DNA of 36,516 bases from assembly GCA_002798175.1 (NCBI GenBank), contig NWQL01000005.1:1-36516 (forward strand), written 5' to 3'. Of the stretch, positions 29,642-36,516 are shown piece by piece. The position numbers and the translations under genes were made by a program. Every line of letters begins with the position of its first letter. The stretch's first letter is position 1. Below the pieces are notes generated by a model that did no database searches, was not told the origin of the DNA, and worked only from the letters and a program-made list of their open reading frames with translations. Origin of the DNA: Lysobacteraceae bacterium NML91-0213 (GTDB taxonomy: Bacteria; Pseudomonadota; Gammaproteobacteria; Xanthomonadales; Xanthomonadaceae).

Positions 29642-30748
29642 ATGAGGATTCTGCTAACCGGCGCCGACGGATTCATTGGCAAGAACCTGCGCGTGGCGTT
29701 GGCGGAACGGTCCGACCGCGAAGTATTGGCTGTGACCCGTGCCACCACTGACGCCGAGCTCGTCGCTGCGGTGATCAACGCGGACGCCGTGATTCACTTG
29801 GCCGGAGTCAACCGCCCGCGCGACGCGGCGGAGTTTGTCACTGGTAACAGCGGCTTTACCGCGCGTCTGTGCAACGCGCTGCGTGACGCCGGCCGTGCGG
29901 TGCCAGTCGCGTTCGCCTCGTCGATTCAGGCTGAACATGACAACCCCTACGGCAACAGCAAGCGTGCGGCTGAAGAACGCCTGTTCGCCCATGCCGACGA
30001 AACCGGCGCTCCGGTTGCGGTTTATCGCCTGCCGAATGTGTTCGGAAAATGGTGTCGCCCTGACTACAACTCGGCCGTGGCCACCTTCTGCCACAATCTG
30101 GCGCGTGGCTTGCCGATCAAGATCAACGACCCGGGCGCGACGGTGCGCTTGGTGTACGTGGACGACGTGGTTGCCGAGTTGCTGCGCTTCCTGTCGGCGC
30201 CGCCGCAGGGCGCGATCTTCGCCGAAGTCGCTCCGGTCTACGAAAGCACGGTGGGTGAGCTGGCCCGGCAAATTCAAGCCTTCGCTGATGTCCGCCAGTC
30301 ACTGATCACCGAACGGGTGGGCGAGGGCCTGATCCGCGCTCTGTATGCGACTTACTTGAGCTACCTGCCGATCGAGGCTTTCAGCTACAGCCTTCCCAAG
30401 TATGAGGACCCGCGCGGAGTGTTCGTGGAGATGCTCAAGACACGGGACTCCGGTCAGTTCTCGTTCTTCACCGCGCACCCGGGCATCACCCGCGGGGGCC
30501 ACTACCACCACACCAAGACGGAGAAGTTCCTGGTTATCAAGGGGCGGGCGCACTTCAAGTTTCGCCACATCCTCACCGATGAAACGTATCACCTGGAAAC
30601 CGACGGCACCGAACCGGTGATCGTGGAGACCATTCCCGGCTGGTCCCACGACATCACCAACATTGGCGAGGACGAGATGGTGGTGATGCTGTGGGCCAAT
30701 GAGATCTTCGACCGGGAACGCCCCGACACCATTGCCAGCAAGGTTTGA
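29642..30748 (+). CDS. capF: UDP-2-acetamido-2,6-dideoxy-hexulose 4-reductase, SDR-cupin fusion
   Basis: A 368-residue bifunctional enzyme, second step of UDP-FucNAc synthesis (CapF/FnlB/WbjC). The N-terminal SDR part has LLTGADGFIGKNLRVAL and the catalytic pair in NPYGNSKRAAEERLF. The C-terminal cupin (from about residue 245) has the metal-site motif GGHYHHTKTEKFLVIKG and binds zinc in characterised CapF. ATG 29642 directly follows the capE stop codon; a TTG nine bases earlier is less likely. Confidence 0.95.
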   Translation: MRILLTGADGFIGKNLRVALAERSDREVLAVTRATTDAELVAAVINADAVIHLAGVNRPRDAAEFVTGNSGFTARLCNALRDAGRAVPVAFASSIQAEHDNPYGNSKRAAEERLFAHADETGAPVAVYRLPNVFGKWCRPDYNSAVATFCHNLARGLPIKINDPGATVRLVYVDDVVAELLRFLSAPPQGAIFAEVAPVYESTVGELARQIQAFADVRQSLITERVGEGLIRALYATYLSYLPIEAFSYSLPKYEDPRGVFVEMLKTRDSGQFSFFTAHPGITRGGHYHHTKTEKFLVIKGRAHFKFRHILTDETYHLETDGTEPVIVETIPGWSHDITNIGEDEMVVMLWANEIFDRERPDTIASKV

Positions 30749-30757
30749 GCGGGAATT

Positions 30758-31894
30758 ATGAGTATCAGGAAGCTGAAGGTCGCCACGGTGGTTGGTACCC
30801 GGCCCGAGATCATCCGTCTGTCACGGGTGCTTGCGAAGCTGGACCAGCACTGCGAACACGTGCTGGTTCACACCGGCCAGAACTACGACTACGAACTCAA
30901 CGGGATTTTTTTCGACGATCTGGGGATCCGGAAGCCCGATCATTTCTTGGAGGCGGCTGGCGCCACCGGCGCTGCAACCATCGGCAAAGTGATCATTGCT
31001 GTTGATCAGGTGCTTGGCGAGATCAACCCCGACGCCGTGCTCGTGCTGGGCGACACCAACAGCTGCCTGTCCGTGATTCCGGCCAAGCGGCGCAAGATCC
31101 CCACCTTCCACATGGAAGCCGGCAACCGTTGCTTCGACATGCGCGTGCCGGAAGAGATCAACCGTCGCATCGTCGATCACACGGCGGACATCAATCTGAC
31201 CTACAGCGACATTGCCCGCGAGTACTTGCTCGCAGAAGGCCTGCCGGCGGATCGTGTGATCAAGACGGGTAGCCCGATGTGCGAGGTTCTGGCCCATTAC
31301 GCGTCGGGCATTCATGCGTCCGATGTCCTGAAGCGCCTGGGGCTGGAAGTCGACGAATACTTTGTGGTCAGCGCACATCGCGAAGAGAACATCGAGTCCG
31401 ACCGAAACTTTGCTGGTCTGGTCGAGGTGCTCAATACCGTCGCGGCAACCTACGGCCTGCCGATCATCGTTTCCACCCATCCACGTACGCGCAACCGCAT
31501 CGACGCAATGGGCGTGCAGCTTGATCCGCTGGTGCAGCTGCTCAAGCCGCTGGGCTTCAGCGATTACGTGCGACTGCAGAAATCGGCAAAGGCTACGCTG
31601 TCGGACAGCGGTACCATCAATGAGGAATCTTCAATCCTCAACTTCCGCGCGCTCAACCTGCGCGACGCGCATGAGCGTCCAGAGGGCATGGAAGAAGCAG
31701 CAGTGATGATGGTCGGGCTCAATCCAGAACGTGTCATGCAGGCGTTGGCCGTATTGGAAGCCCAGCCCGTCGGCGATGAGCGCCTCCTGCGCCAGGTGGC
31801 CGACTACAGCATGCCGAACGTGTCGGATAAAGTGGTGCGCATCCTGCACAGCTACACCGACTACGTGAATCGGGTTGTCTGGAAGAAATACTGA
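30758..31894 (+). CDS. capG: UDP-N-acetyl-L-talosamine/GlcNAc-type 2-epimerase
   Basis: A 378-residue GT-B-fold epimerase related to WecB. In the FucNAc pathway CapG/FnlC/WbjD inverts C2 to give UDP-FucNAc. Signatures are VVGTRPEIIRLSRVLAK, HTGQNYDYELNGIFFDDLG, VLGDTNSC, MEAGNRCFDMRVPEEINRR, SAHREENI and SDSGTINEESSIL. The stop codon overlaps the wbuB start by one base (TGATG). Context (capE, capF) decides CapG over a plain WecB. Confidence 0.94.
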   Translation: MSIRKLKVATVVGTRPEIIRLSRVLAKLDQHCEHVLVHTGQNYDYELNGIFFDDLGIRKPDHFLEAAGATGAATIGKVIIAVDQVLGEINPDAVLVLGDTNSCLSVIPAKRRKIPTFHMEAGNRCFDMRVPEEINRRIVDHTADINLTYSDIAREYLLAEGLPADRVIKTGSPMCEVLAHYASGIHASDVLKRLGLEVDEYFVVSAHREENIESDRNFAGLVEVLNTVAATYGLPIIVSTHPRTRNRIDAMGVQLDPLVQLLKPLGFSDYVRLQKSAKATLSDSGTINEESSILNFRALNLRDAHERPEGMEEAAVMMVGLNPERVMQALAVLEAQPVGDERLLRQVADYSMPNVSDKVVRILHSYTDYVNRVVWKKY

Positions 31895-33096
31895 TGCGAC
31901 TGCTGGTGATCGTAGACACGTACGTGCCTGCGCGGATCTCGGGGGCCCTGCAGATGCGCGACCTGGTGCGCGAGATGCGCGCCCAGGGCCATGACCCGAC
32001 GGTAGTAGTACCCGCGCCGGAGCAGACGGAGGGTTGGCGCATCGAGCACGTCGACGGCGTCGAAGTCCTGCGGGTGAAGACTCTGCAGACCAAGGATATT
32101 GGCAAGGCGCGACGCGCTTTGGCGGAATGGTGGCTGCCCTACGGATTGTTGCAGGGCCTGCGCCGCAGCCCTTTGGCAGCTACGCAATGGGACGGCCTGG
32201 TCTGGTATTCGCCCACGATTTTTCTGGGCCCGATGGTGCGGGCCCTGAAGCGACAGTGGGGCGCGCGCGGCTATCTGATCCTGCGTGACCTGTTTCCGGA
32301 CTGGACGGTGGACGCTGGCATCATGCGCAAGGGCCTGGTCTATCGTTGGTTCAAGCGGGTAGAGCGCCAGCAGTACGCAGTTGCCGATGTCATCGGCGTG
32401 CAGACCCCGGCGAACGCGGCATTGGTCCGTCTCGACAGCCCGCCCGGCGCGAGCATCGAGGTACTGAACAACTGGCTTGCGGCGCCGCCTGCCACCGCGT
32501 CATCGATCGACCTGGCGACCGGCCCGCTGGCTGGTCGCACCGTGTTTGCCTACACCGGGAACATGGGAGTGGCTCAGGGCATGGATTGCCTGGTCGATCT
32601 CGCCCTGCGTCTGCGCGACCGCGAGGATGTCGGTTTCCTGTTCGTCGGACGCGGCAGCGAGGTTCCCCGCTTGCGCAGGATCGTAACGGAGCAGGGCCTG
32701 GAAAACGTGATGTTCGTCGACGAGGTGGATGCGCATGAGATCCCCGGCCTCTTGGCCCAGTGCCACGTGGGGCTGATAGCGCTCGACCCCCGTCATACAA
32801 CCCACAACATCCCCGGCAAGCTGCTCACCTACCTGCATGCCGGATTGCCGGTGCTGGCCCGGATCAATGCCGGGAACGACCTTGAAGACTTGATCCACAG
32901 TGAAGGCGTGGGCCTGGCAGTCAGTGGCGATGACCAGGACCGGCTGCTTGCCCATGCCTGCACCATGGTGGATGACGCGGTGGCGCGTGAACGCATGGCT
33001 TGCAAAGGACGCGAGCTCGGTCAGCGGATGTTCTCTCCCGCCCAAGCCGTGCGGCAGGTGATTGCCGGATTGCAGCCCACAGGTGCAAGGCCGTGA
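31894..33096 (+). CDS. wbuB: Family 4 glycosyltransferase, probable L-FucNAc transferase (WbuB)
   Basis: A 400-residue GT-B enzyme. MRLLVIVDTYVPARISGALQ opens the protein, followed by RGYLILRDLFPDWTVDAGIM, YTGNMGVAQGMDCLVDLALR and NIPGKLLTYLHAGLPVLARI. These match the WbuB group that follows the fnlABC/capEFG genes in O-antigen clusters such as E. coli O26 and is thought to transfer L-FucNAc. Start ATG 31894 is coupled to the capG stop codon. Confidence 0.92.
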   Translation: MRLLVIVDTYVPARISGALQMRDLVREMRAQGHDPTVVVPAPEQTEGWRIEHVDGVEVLRVKTLQTKDIGKARRALAEWWLPYGLLQGLRRSPLAATQWDGLVWYSPTIFLGPMVRALKRQWGARGYLILRDLFPDWTVDAGIMRKGLVYRWFKRVERQQYAVADVIGVQTPANAALVRLDSPPGASIEVLNNWLAAPPATASSIDLATGPLAGRTVFAYTGNMGVAQGMDCLVDLALRLRDREDVGFLFVGRGSEVPRLRRIVTEQGLENVMFVDEVDAHEIPGLLAQCHVGLIALDPRHTTHNIPGKLLTYLHAGLPVLARINAGNDLEDLIHSEGVGLAVSGDDQDRLLAHACTMVDDAVARERMACKGRELGQRMFSPAQAVRQVIAGLQPTGARP

Positions 33097-33144
33097 CGCT
33101 GCGAGTGGTCCGGTGCCCAAGGACAAGTCTGGGAGACTGATCCG

Positions 33145-33618
33145 ATGACAGTTGTTTCAGCGGCAATCCTGGACCAGCTGACAGCTGAGGCCGCCGCATC
33201 GCCGCGCAGGCGACTGAACTTGAACCTGCACGCCTCGCCTGCCGAGCCATGCCAACGGTTCTTCAACGCCATGGAGCCCGACAGCTATCTGCGGCCCCAT
33301 CGGCATCTCGAGATACCCAAAAGCAAGCTGCTCGTTGGCATCAGGGGTAGCTTCGCGCGGTTCCTGTTCGACGATGCCGGTGCTGTCGTTGACGTTGTTC
33401 GGTTTGCTGGCGGCGATCGTGCGGAGAATGCGGCGGTTGAAGTGCCAGCAGGGCAATGGAATACGGTCATTGCCCTGGAGACCGGTTCCATCCTGCTCGA
33501 GGTCAAAGGAGGGCCATTTAAGCCCACGGCAGCTGGAGACATCGCGGCTTGGTCACCGGCCGAAGGGTCGCCCGAGGTTGAAGCGTTTCTCGCAAGTCTT
33601 CGTAGCCAGGTGCGATGA
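33145..33618 (+). CDS. wbuC: WbuC-family cupin-fold metalloprotein
   Basis: A 157-residue protein that accompanies wbuB in FucNAc clusters; its function is unknown. The metal-ligand region is PDSYLRPHRHLEIPKSKLLV, and the strand VEVPAGQWNTVIALETGSIL completes the cupin core. The ATG at 33145 lies 48 bp after wbuB and is preceded by GGGAGA. Its stop codon overlaps the next start by 4 bp. Confidence 0.9.
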   Translation: MTVVSAAILDQLTAEAAASPRRRLNLNLHASPAEPCQRFFNAMEPDSYLRPHRHLEIPKSKLLVGIRGSFARFLFDDAGAVVDVVRFAGGDRAENAAVEVPAGQWNTVIALETGSILLEVKGGPFKPTAAGDIAAWSPAEGSPEVEAFLASLRSQVR

Positions 33619-34097
33619 CCGGCGCCGACGTATTGCTGGCAGTGCTGGCCCTGGGCGTCGCAATCTTCTTATCCCGGGGTAGCCGCTTGCTGGTCGCAGC
33701 ACTGCTAATTGCGTCAGCTTTGGCCGTGTCGGCGATGCTGTTCCTGCCGACACCGCTATTGACCGGTTTGCTGGGCGCTGATTGCGTGCAGCGACTGTAT
33801 GGCCTGACACGTTCGACGCCGCTGGATCCGCCGGAGTGGATCCACCTGCTCGCGTTCGCCTGGCTGGGCCTGCTGGTCTGGTTGGCGCGCAAGGACGTAC
33901 GCAACTGGCGGGGCGTGGTGTTGGTGATCGCCCTGGGTGTAGCAGCCGAGCTCTCGCAGCGGCTTACGGATGGGCGCCAGCCAAAGCTGGAAGATGCCGC
34001 GCTGAATGTCCTTGGGGGGCTGACGGGGATGCTGCTTGCGTCCCGGTGCTGCGCACTAGCCGCACGGTGTCATCGAGGTGGCACTCGCGCGGAGTGA
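33615..34097 (+). CDS. VanZ-like membrane protein
   Basis: A 160-residue membrane protein with four or five helices. WIHLLAFAWLGLLVWLA (with the conserved His), AELSQRLTDGRQPKLEDAAL and NVLGGLTGMLLA are the VanZ family landmarks. VanZ-like proteins are often found in exopolysaccharide clusters but have no settled function. ATG 33615 overlaps the wbuC stop codon (ATGA), so it belongs to the same operon and may be its last gene. Confidence 0.85.
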   Translation: MTGADVLLAVLALGVAIFLSRGSRLLVAALLIASALAVSAMLFLPTPLLTGLLGADCVQRLYGLTRSTPLDPPEWIHLLAFAWLGLLVWLARKDVRNWRGVVLVIALGVAAELSQRLTDGRQPKLEDAALNVLGGLTGMLLASRCCALAARCHRGGTRAE

Positions 34098-34264
34098 CGG
34101 AGGACTGGCCTGCACATCCGCGAGCGTAAGCAAGCAGGCATTCCAAGAAATCACTTGGGTCATTAAAGCCGGGGCAGGTCTCGAACGGCCGCGCCGACTC
34201 TGTTCCTTTGTGGCATGGCCTGCGGACAGTGGCACCGCGACTGCCGGGTGGTCACGCTCGCCGT

Positions 34265-34471
34265 AACTTCTTTGATCGTCTGTAGCTCATCGACGGGATC
34301 GACCCCGACTTCAAACCCCACCCGGACCGTGTCGCCGATCTTCGGCGTGCCGAACTACTTCCCCGGCAAAACATGATTCTGTGCAGCGGACGCCGAACCC
34401 GATTGCACCAGCAAGCGAGAGCGCCCGGTGGGATCGAGGTCATCGAGGACCGTCGCACGATAGAGATCCAT
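34265..34471 (-). pseudogene. Decayed fragment resembling a phage baseplate/spike OB domain
   Basis: On the minus strand, from ATG 34471, the frame reads MDLYRATVLDDLDPTGRSRL and then VQSGSASAAQ. A TAG at 34357-34355 interrupts it, and the same frame continues with FGTPKIGDTVRVGFEVGVDP. The pattern, with a DPTGRGRL-like strand followed by P-x-x-GDxVxVxFE-x-GDP, resembles the OB-fold of Gp5/gpV/VgrG-type spike proteins. No neighbouring tail genes exist, so it looks like an orphan remnant. The identification is tentative. The bases 34098-34264 show nothing I can support. Confidence 0.35.
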
Positions 34472-34529
34472 GTCGCGCGCCCCTACAGCTGCCGCCCGAT
34501 CGCCGCGCCGGCAGCTCGACTGTGCAGTT

Positions 34530-34753
34530 TGACGCTTCCTGTCGGCAACGCCTTTGACAAAGGTCTGACCTTCAGGATGGACCAGACCCACGTGCAGCGT
34601 TTTCATCCCCGCGCTGCTGGAAGCGATCGGTGAGGGCCGGTGATGCCGGCGGTGATCATCTCGCACCGCATGAAGCACGACGACGCGGCCAAGGGCCACG
34701 AGATCTTCAACGCGGCGGAGGACGACTGCCGCAAGGTGGTACTGGCGCCGTGA
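34530..34753 (+). pseudogene. C-terminal remnant of a zinc-dependent alcohol dehydrogenase
   Basis: The plus strand encodes PVGNAFDKGLTFRMDQTHVQ in one frame. After a frameshift around 34610-34645 it encodes VIISHRMKHDDAAKGHEIFN and AAEDDCRKVVLAP, ending at TGA 34751-34753. From family knowledge these are the last segments of COG1063-type Zn alcohol dehydrogenases (FxKGLTFRMGQTHVQ..., then ITHR..., then DDCRKVVLRP). The catalytic and Rossmann parts are absent, so this is a broken 3' end. Confidence 0.7.
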
Positions 34754-34811
34754 GGCCGGTGGCCCCGGGGCGGGGGCCGTATCATGCCGCCCTGTCCCCG
34801 GGAGCCTCGCA

Positions 34812-35819
34812 ATGAAAATCCTCGTCACCGGCACTGCCGGCTTCATCGGCAGCCATTTCGCCCTCAAGCTGCTGGCACGCGGCGACGAGATCATCGGCCT
34901 CGACAACCTCAATGACTACTACGACGTCAACCTGAAGAAGGCGCGGCTGGCGCGCTTCATGGATGCGCCCGGTTATACCCACGTGCATGCGGACCTGGCC
35001 GACCGTGCCGCGGTGGACGAGGTGTTCGCGCGCCATCGGCCGGATCGGGTGGTGCACCTGGCGGCGCAGGCAGGCGTGCGCTATGCCGCCGAGAACCCGC
35101 ATGTGTACGTGTCCAGCAACGTCACGGGCACGCTGCATGTGCTGGAAGGCTGCCGCCACCACGGCGTGGGCCACTTCGTGTTCGCCTCCACCAGTTCCGT
35201 CTACGGGGCGAACCGGGCCATGCCGTTCAACGAGCATCAGGCCACCGAGCATCCGCTGACGCTGTACGCGGCCACCAAGAAGGCCAACGAGATGATGGCG
35301 CACTCGTATGCGCACCTGTATGGCATTCCTTCGACCGGCCTGCGCTTCTTCACTGTGTACGGCCCGTGGGGCCGGCCCGACATGGCGCTGTTCCTGTTCA
35401 CCCGCGCCATCCTCGCGGGCGAGCCGATCCGGGTGTTCAACAACGGCCATCACCGCCGCAGCTTCACCTACATCGACGACATCGTGGAGGGCGTGGTGCG
35501 CACGCTCGACCATCCGCCGGCCGTGGATGCGGGCTGGCAGGGCGAGGCACCGTACCCGGGCACCAGCGGCGTGGCGCCGTACCGCATCTTCAATATCGGC
35601 AACGAGCGTCCGGTGGAGCTGCTGCGCTATATCGAGGTGCTGGAATCCTGCCTCGGACGCAAGGCGACGATGGAAATGCTGCCCCTGCAGGCCGGCGACG
35701 TGCCTGACACCGAGGCGGACGTCTCGGCCCTCGCGGCCGCGGTGGACTACCGTCCCGTGGTGGGCGTGGAGGACGGCGTGCGTAACTTCGTGGAGTGGTA
35801 TCTCGGGTACCACTGCTGA
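34812..35819 (+). CDS. UDP-glucuronate 4-epimerase-type NAD-dependent epimerase
   Basis: A 335-residue SDR enzyme that would convert UDP-glucuronate to UDP-galacturonate. TGTAGFIGSH is the NAD motif. LDNLNDYYDVNLKKARLAR is characteristic of the UDP-GlcA 4-epimerase branch. The catalytic pair is in LTLYAATKKANEMMAHSYAH, with FFTVYGPWGRPDMALFLFT after it. GGGAG precedes ATG 34812. The UDP-glucose dehydrogenase that makes its substrate is not in the window. GC-rich composition matches the chromosome, unlike the block upstream. Confidence 0.92.
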   Translation: MKILVTGTAGFIGSHFALKLLARGDEIIGLDNLNDYYDVNLKKARLARFMDAPGYTHVHADLADRAAVDEVFARHRPDRVVHLAAQAGVRYAAENPHVYVSSNVTGTLHVLEGCRHHGVGHFVFASTSSVYGANRAMPFNEHQATEHPLTLYAATKKANEMMAHSYAHLYGIPSTGLRFFTVYGPWGRPDMALFLFTRAILAGEPIRVFNNGHHRRSFTYIDDIVEGVVRTLDHPPAVDAGWQGEAPYPGTSGVAPYRIFNIGNERPVELLRYIEVLESCLGRKATMEMLPLQAGDVPDTEADVSALAAAVDYRPVVGVEDGVRNFVEWYLGYHC

Positions 35820-35995
35820 CGCCGGACGCCGCACTTCAGGGCCGAGCGTCCCGCTGAAAGGTTCAGGGTGTTCACCATGGGAGATGTACCCATCCCGTGA
35901 TGGATGTGTGATCACGATCACCCTTCCGCTAGACTTCGGCAGGGGACGGCAACTCAAGATCCACCCGGGCCGGCCGATGAACCACTGCTGACGCC
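35809..35995. repeat. Direct repeat of 15 bp flanking the gap after the epimerase
   Basis: ACCACTGCTGACGCC occurs at 35809-35823, spanning the epimerase stop codon, and again at 35981-35995. The repeat could mark a small insertion or duplication of the gene end. The copies are short, so chance is possible. Confidence 0.4.
35907..35922 (+). promoter_or_regulatory. Candidate CRP/Clp binding site
   Basis: TGTGATCACGATCACC matches the CRP-type palindrome TGTGA-N6-TCACA at nine of ten informative bases. In Xanthomonas the CRP-like protein Clp, which responds to c-di-GMP, uses this kind of site to control exopolysaccharide genes. The site lies about 185 bp before the initiating-transferase gene. 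No clear promoter can be placed relative to it; TAGACT at 35930-35935 is only a possible -10. Confidence 0.45.
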
Positions 35996-36106
35996 CGATC
36001 CCCTGAATCGAGTTGTCCGCCGCCTGTCACGGACGCGGCGAGCTGGCCGTGGTCAAGTACCGCCCCAGGGGGTGGGACCTAAATTTCAGGATGGAACTAC
36101 ACCCGG

Positions 36107-36433
36107 ATGTGGCTGCTCGACCTTCTCGCTTCCCTCGCCTGGCCGGCGGCGCTCCTGGCACTCGGTGTCACCTGGCTGGCGCAGTGGCTGCTGCAGCCGG
36201 TGGCAACCCGGATGAACCTCCTCGACCACCCCAAGGGCCGGAAGGACCATCACGCGCCGACGCCGGTCACCGGTGGCCTGGCGATGGGCCTGGGCGTGGT
36301 GGTGGCGGCCCTGGTGTTCGTGCCGTCCTTTGGTGACGGCTTCCTCGGCTTTCTGATCGCATCGGCCATCGTGCTGGTGGTTGGCCTGCTCGACGACATG
36401 CGTAAGCTTCCCCGAACGGCAGACACCCCATAA
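36107..36433 (+). pseudogene. WecA/WbpL-type initiating sugar-phosphate transferase, cut by an insertion
   Basis: The first roughly 97 residues are those of an undecaprenyl-phosphate N-acetylhexosamine-1-phosphate transferase. TM1 is LLASLAWPAALLALGVTWLA. RMNLLDHPKGRKDHHAPTPV and TGGLAMGLGV carry the family's N-terminal signature, and IVLVVGLLDDMRKLP the first Asp pair (DD). The frame then runs into foreign sequence (RTADTP) and stops at 36433. The rest of the usual 330-350 residues, with the remaining catalytic motifs, is missing here and may lie beyond the IS. The enzyme would start the lipid-linked repeat unit. Confidence 0.85.
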
Positions 36434-36516
36434 GTAGAGCTTTCTGGCATGTTTCCCCAGCCAGGAGGTTCCATGAAGAAGTCCCGTTTCACCGAGACCC
36501 AGATCGTCTCGATCAT
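36400..36516 (+). mobile_element. Left end of an IS3-family insertion sequence
   Basis: The transferase frame stops matching its family near 36400. From there sequence leads through a short leader to a transposase start at 36473. The element runs off the window, so its terminal repeats and target duplication cannot be read, and the exact left border is uncertain by about 30 bp. Confidence 0.8.
36473..36516 (+). CDS. IS3-family transposase OrfA, partial
   Basis: The window ends inside this gene. The 14 complete codons read MKKSRFTETQIVSI, the usual N-terminus of IS3-family (IS407-like group) OrfA helix-turn-helix proteins. A perfect AGGAGG lies five bases before the ATG. Confidence 0.88.
   Translation, partial: MKKSRFTETQIVSI

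Noticed and set aside
34355..34912. Longer minus-strand ORF of 185 codons ending at 34355
   Set aside because: Upstream of 34471 it is antisense to the dehydrogenase remnant and the epimerase start; only the part after 34471 has a recognisable pattern.
34782..35957. Minus-strand ORF of 391 codons opposite the epimerase
   Set aside because: It is the antisense shadow of a well-supported UDP-glucuronate 4-epimerase gene, with typical His/Val/Arg-rich composition.

Overview
This is a GC-rich stretch of a gammaproteobacterial chromosome, most like the Xanthomonadaceae/Lysobacteraceae (Lysobacter, Luteimonas and relatives). That placement is an inference from protein style, base composition and gene content; no database search was possible. 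About 35 genes can be supported. There is one tRNA, a cobalamin riboswitch, two clusters of REP-type palindromes and the edge of an insertion sequence.

Region 1 (1-12160) is housekeeping, mostly on the minus strand: class Ia ribonucleotide reductase large subunit behind a B12 riboswitch and likely NrdR boxes; an acetyl-CoA hydrolase/succinyl-CoA:acetate CoA-transferase; zapE with a small membrane protein; an alpha/beta hydrolase; a lipoprotein nuclease of the ExeM/NucH type; a membrane-anchored cytochrome c; tRNA-Arg(CCG); galE; and, on the plus strand, ubiA. ubiA converges on comF across a six-copy, 90-bp tandem array of paired REP palindromes.

Region 2 (12160-21490) holds comF and then a polysaccharide secretion locus built like the E. 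coli group 4 capsule operon (gfcABCDE-etp-etk, or yjbEFGH). The tyrosine kinase/co-polymerase (Wzc) and its phosphatase (Wzb) are on the minus strand. Divergent from them are a GfcA/YjbE-like small protein, the Wza outer-membrane exporter, a GfcB/YjbF lipoprotein, a GfcC/YjbG protein and a YjbH barrel. A REP cluster with a 30-bp tandem repeat sits between wza and gfcB and fuses in frame to gfcB, which has no conventional start codon of its own.

Region 3 (21590-36516) is the sugar-specific, Wzx/Wzy-dependent assembly cluster. TviB would make a UDP-N-acetylhexosaminuronic acid. A visibly AT-richer block (about 22870-28900) carries an O-acetyltransferase, the flippase, the polymerase and two glycosyltransferases. 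The capE-capF-capG set makes UDP-N-acetyl-L-fucosamine, and wbuB-wbuC follow. After a VanZ-like protein comes a stretch of decayed genes, then a UDP-glucuronate 4-epimerase. Last is a WecA/WbpL-type initiating transferase that is cut short by an IS3-family element running off the window.

Together regions 2 and 3 look like one exopolysaccharide or capsule locus: precursor synthesis, lipid-linked repeat assembly, flipping, polymerisation, phosphorylation-controlled export and outer-membrane secretion. The repeat unit probably contains FucNAc and uronic acids. The IS insertion means that the window copy of the initiating transferase is broken.
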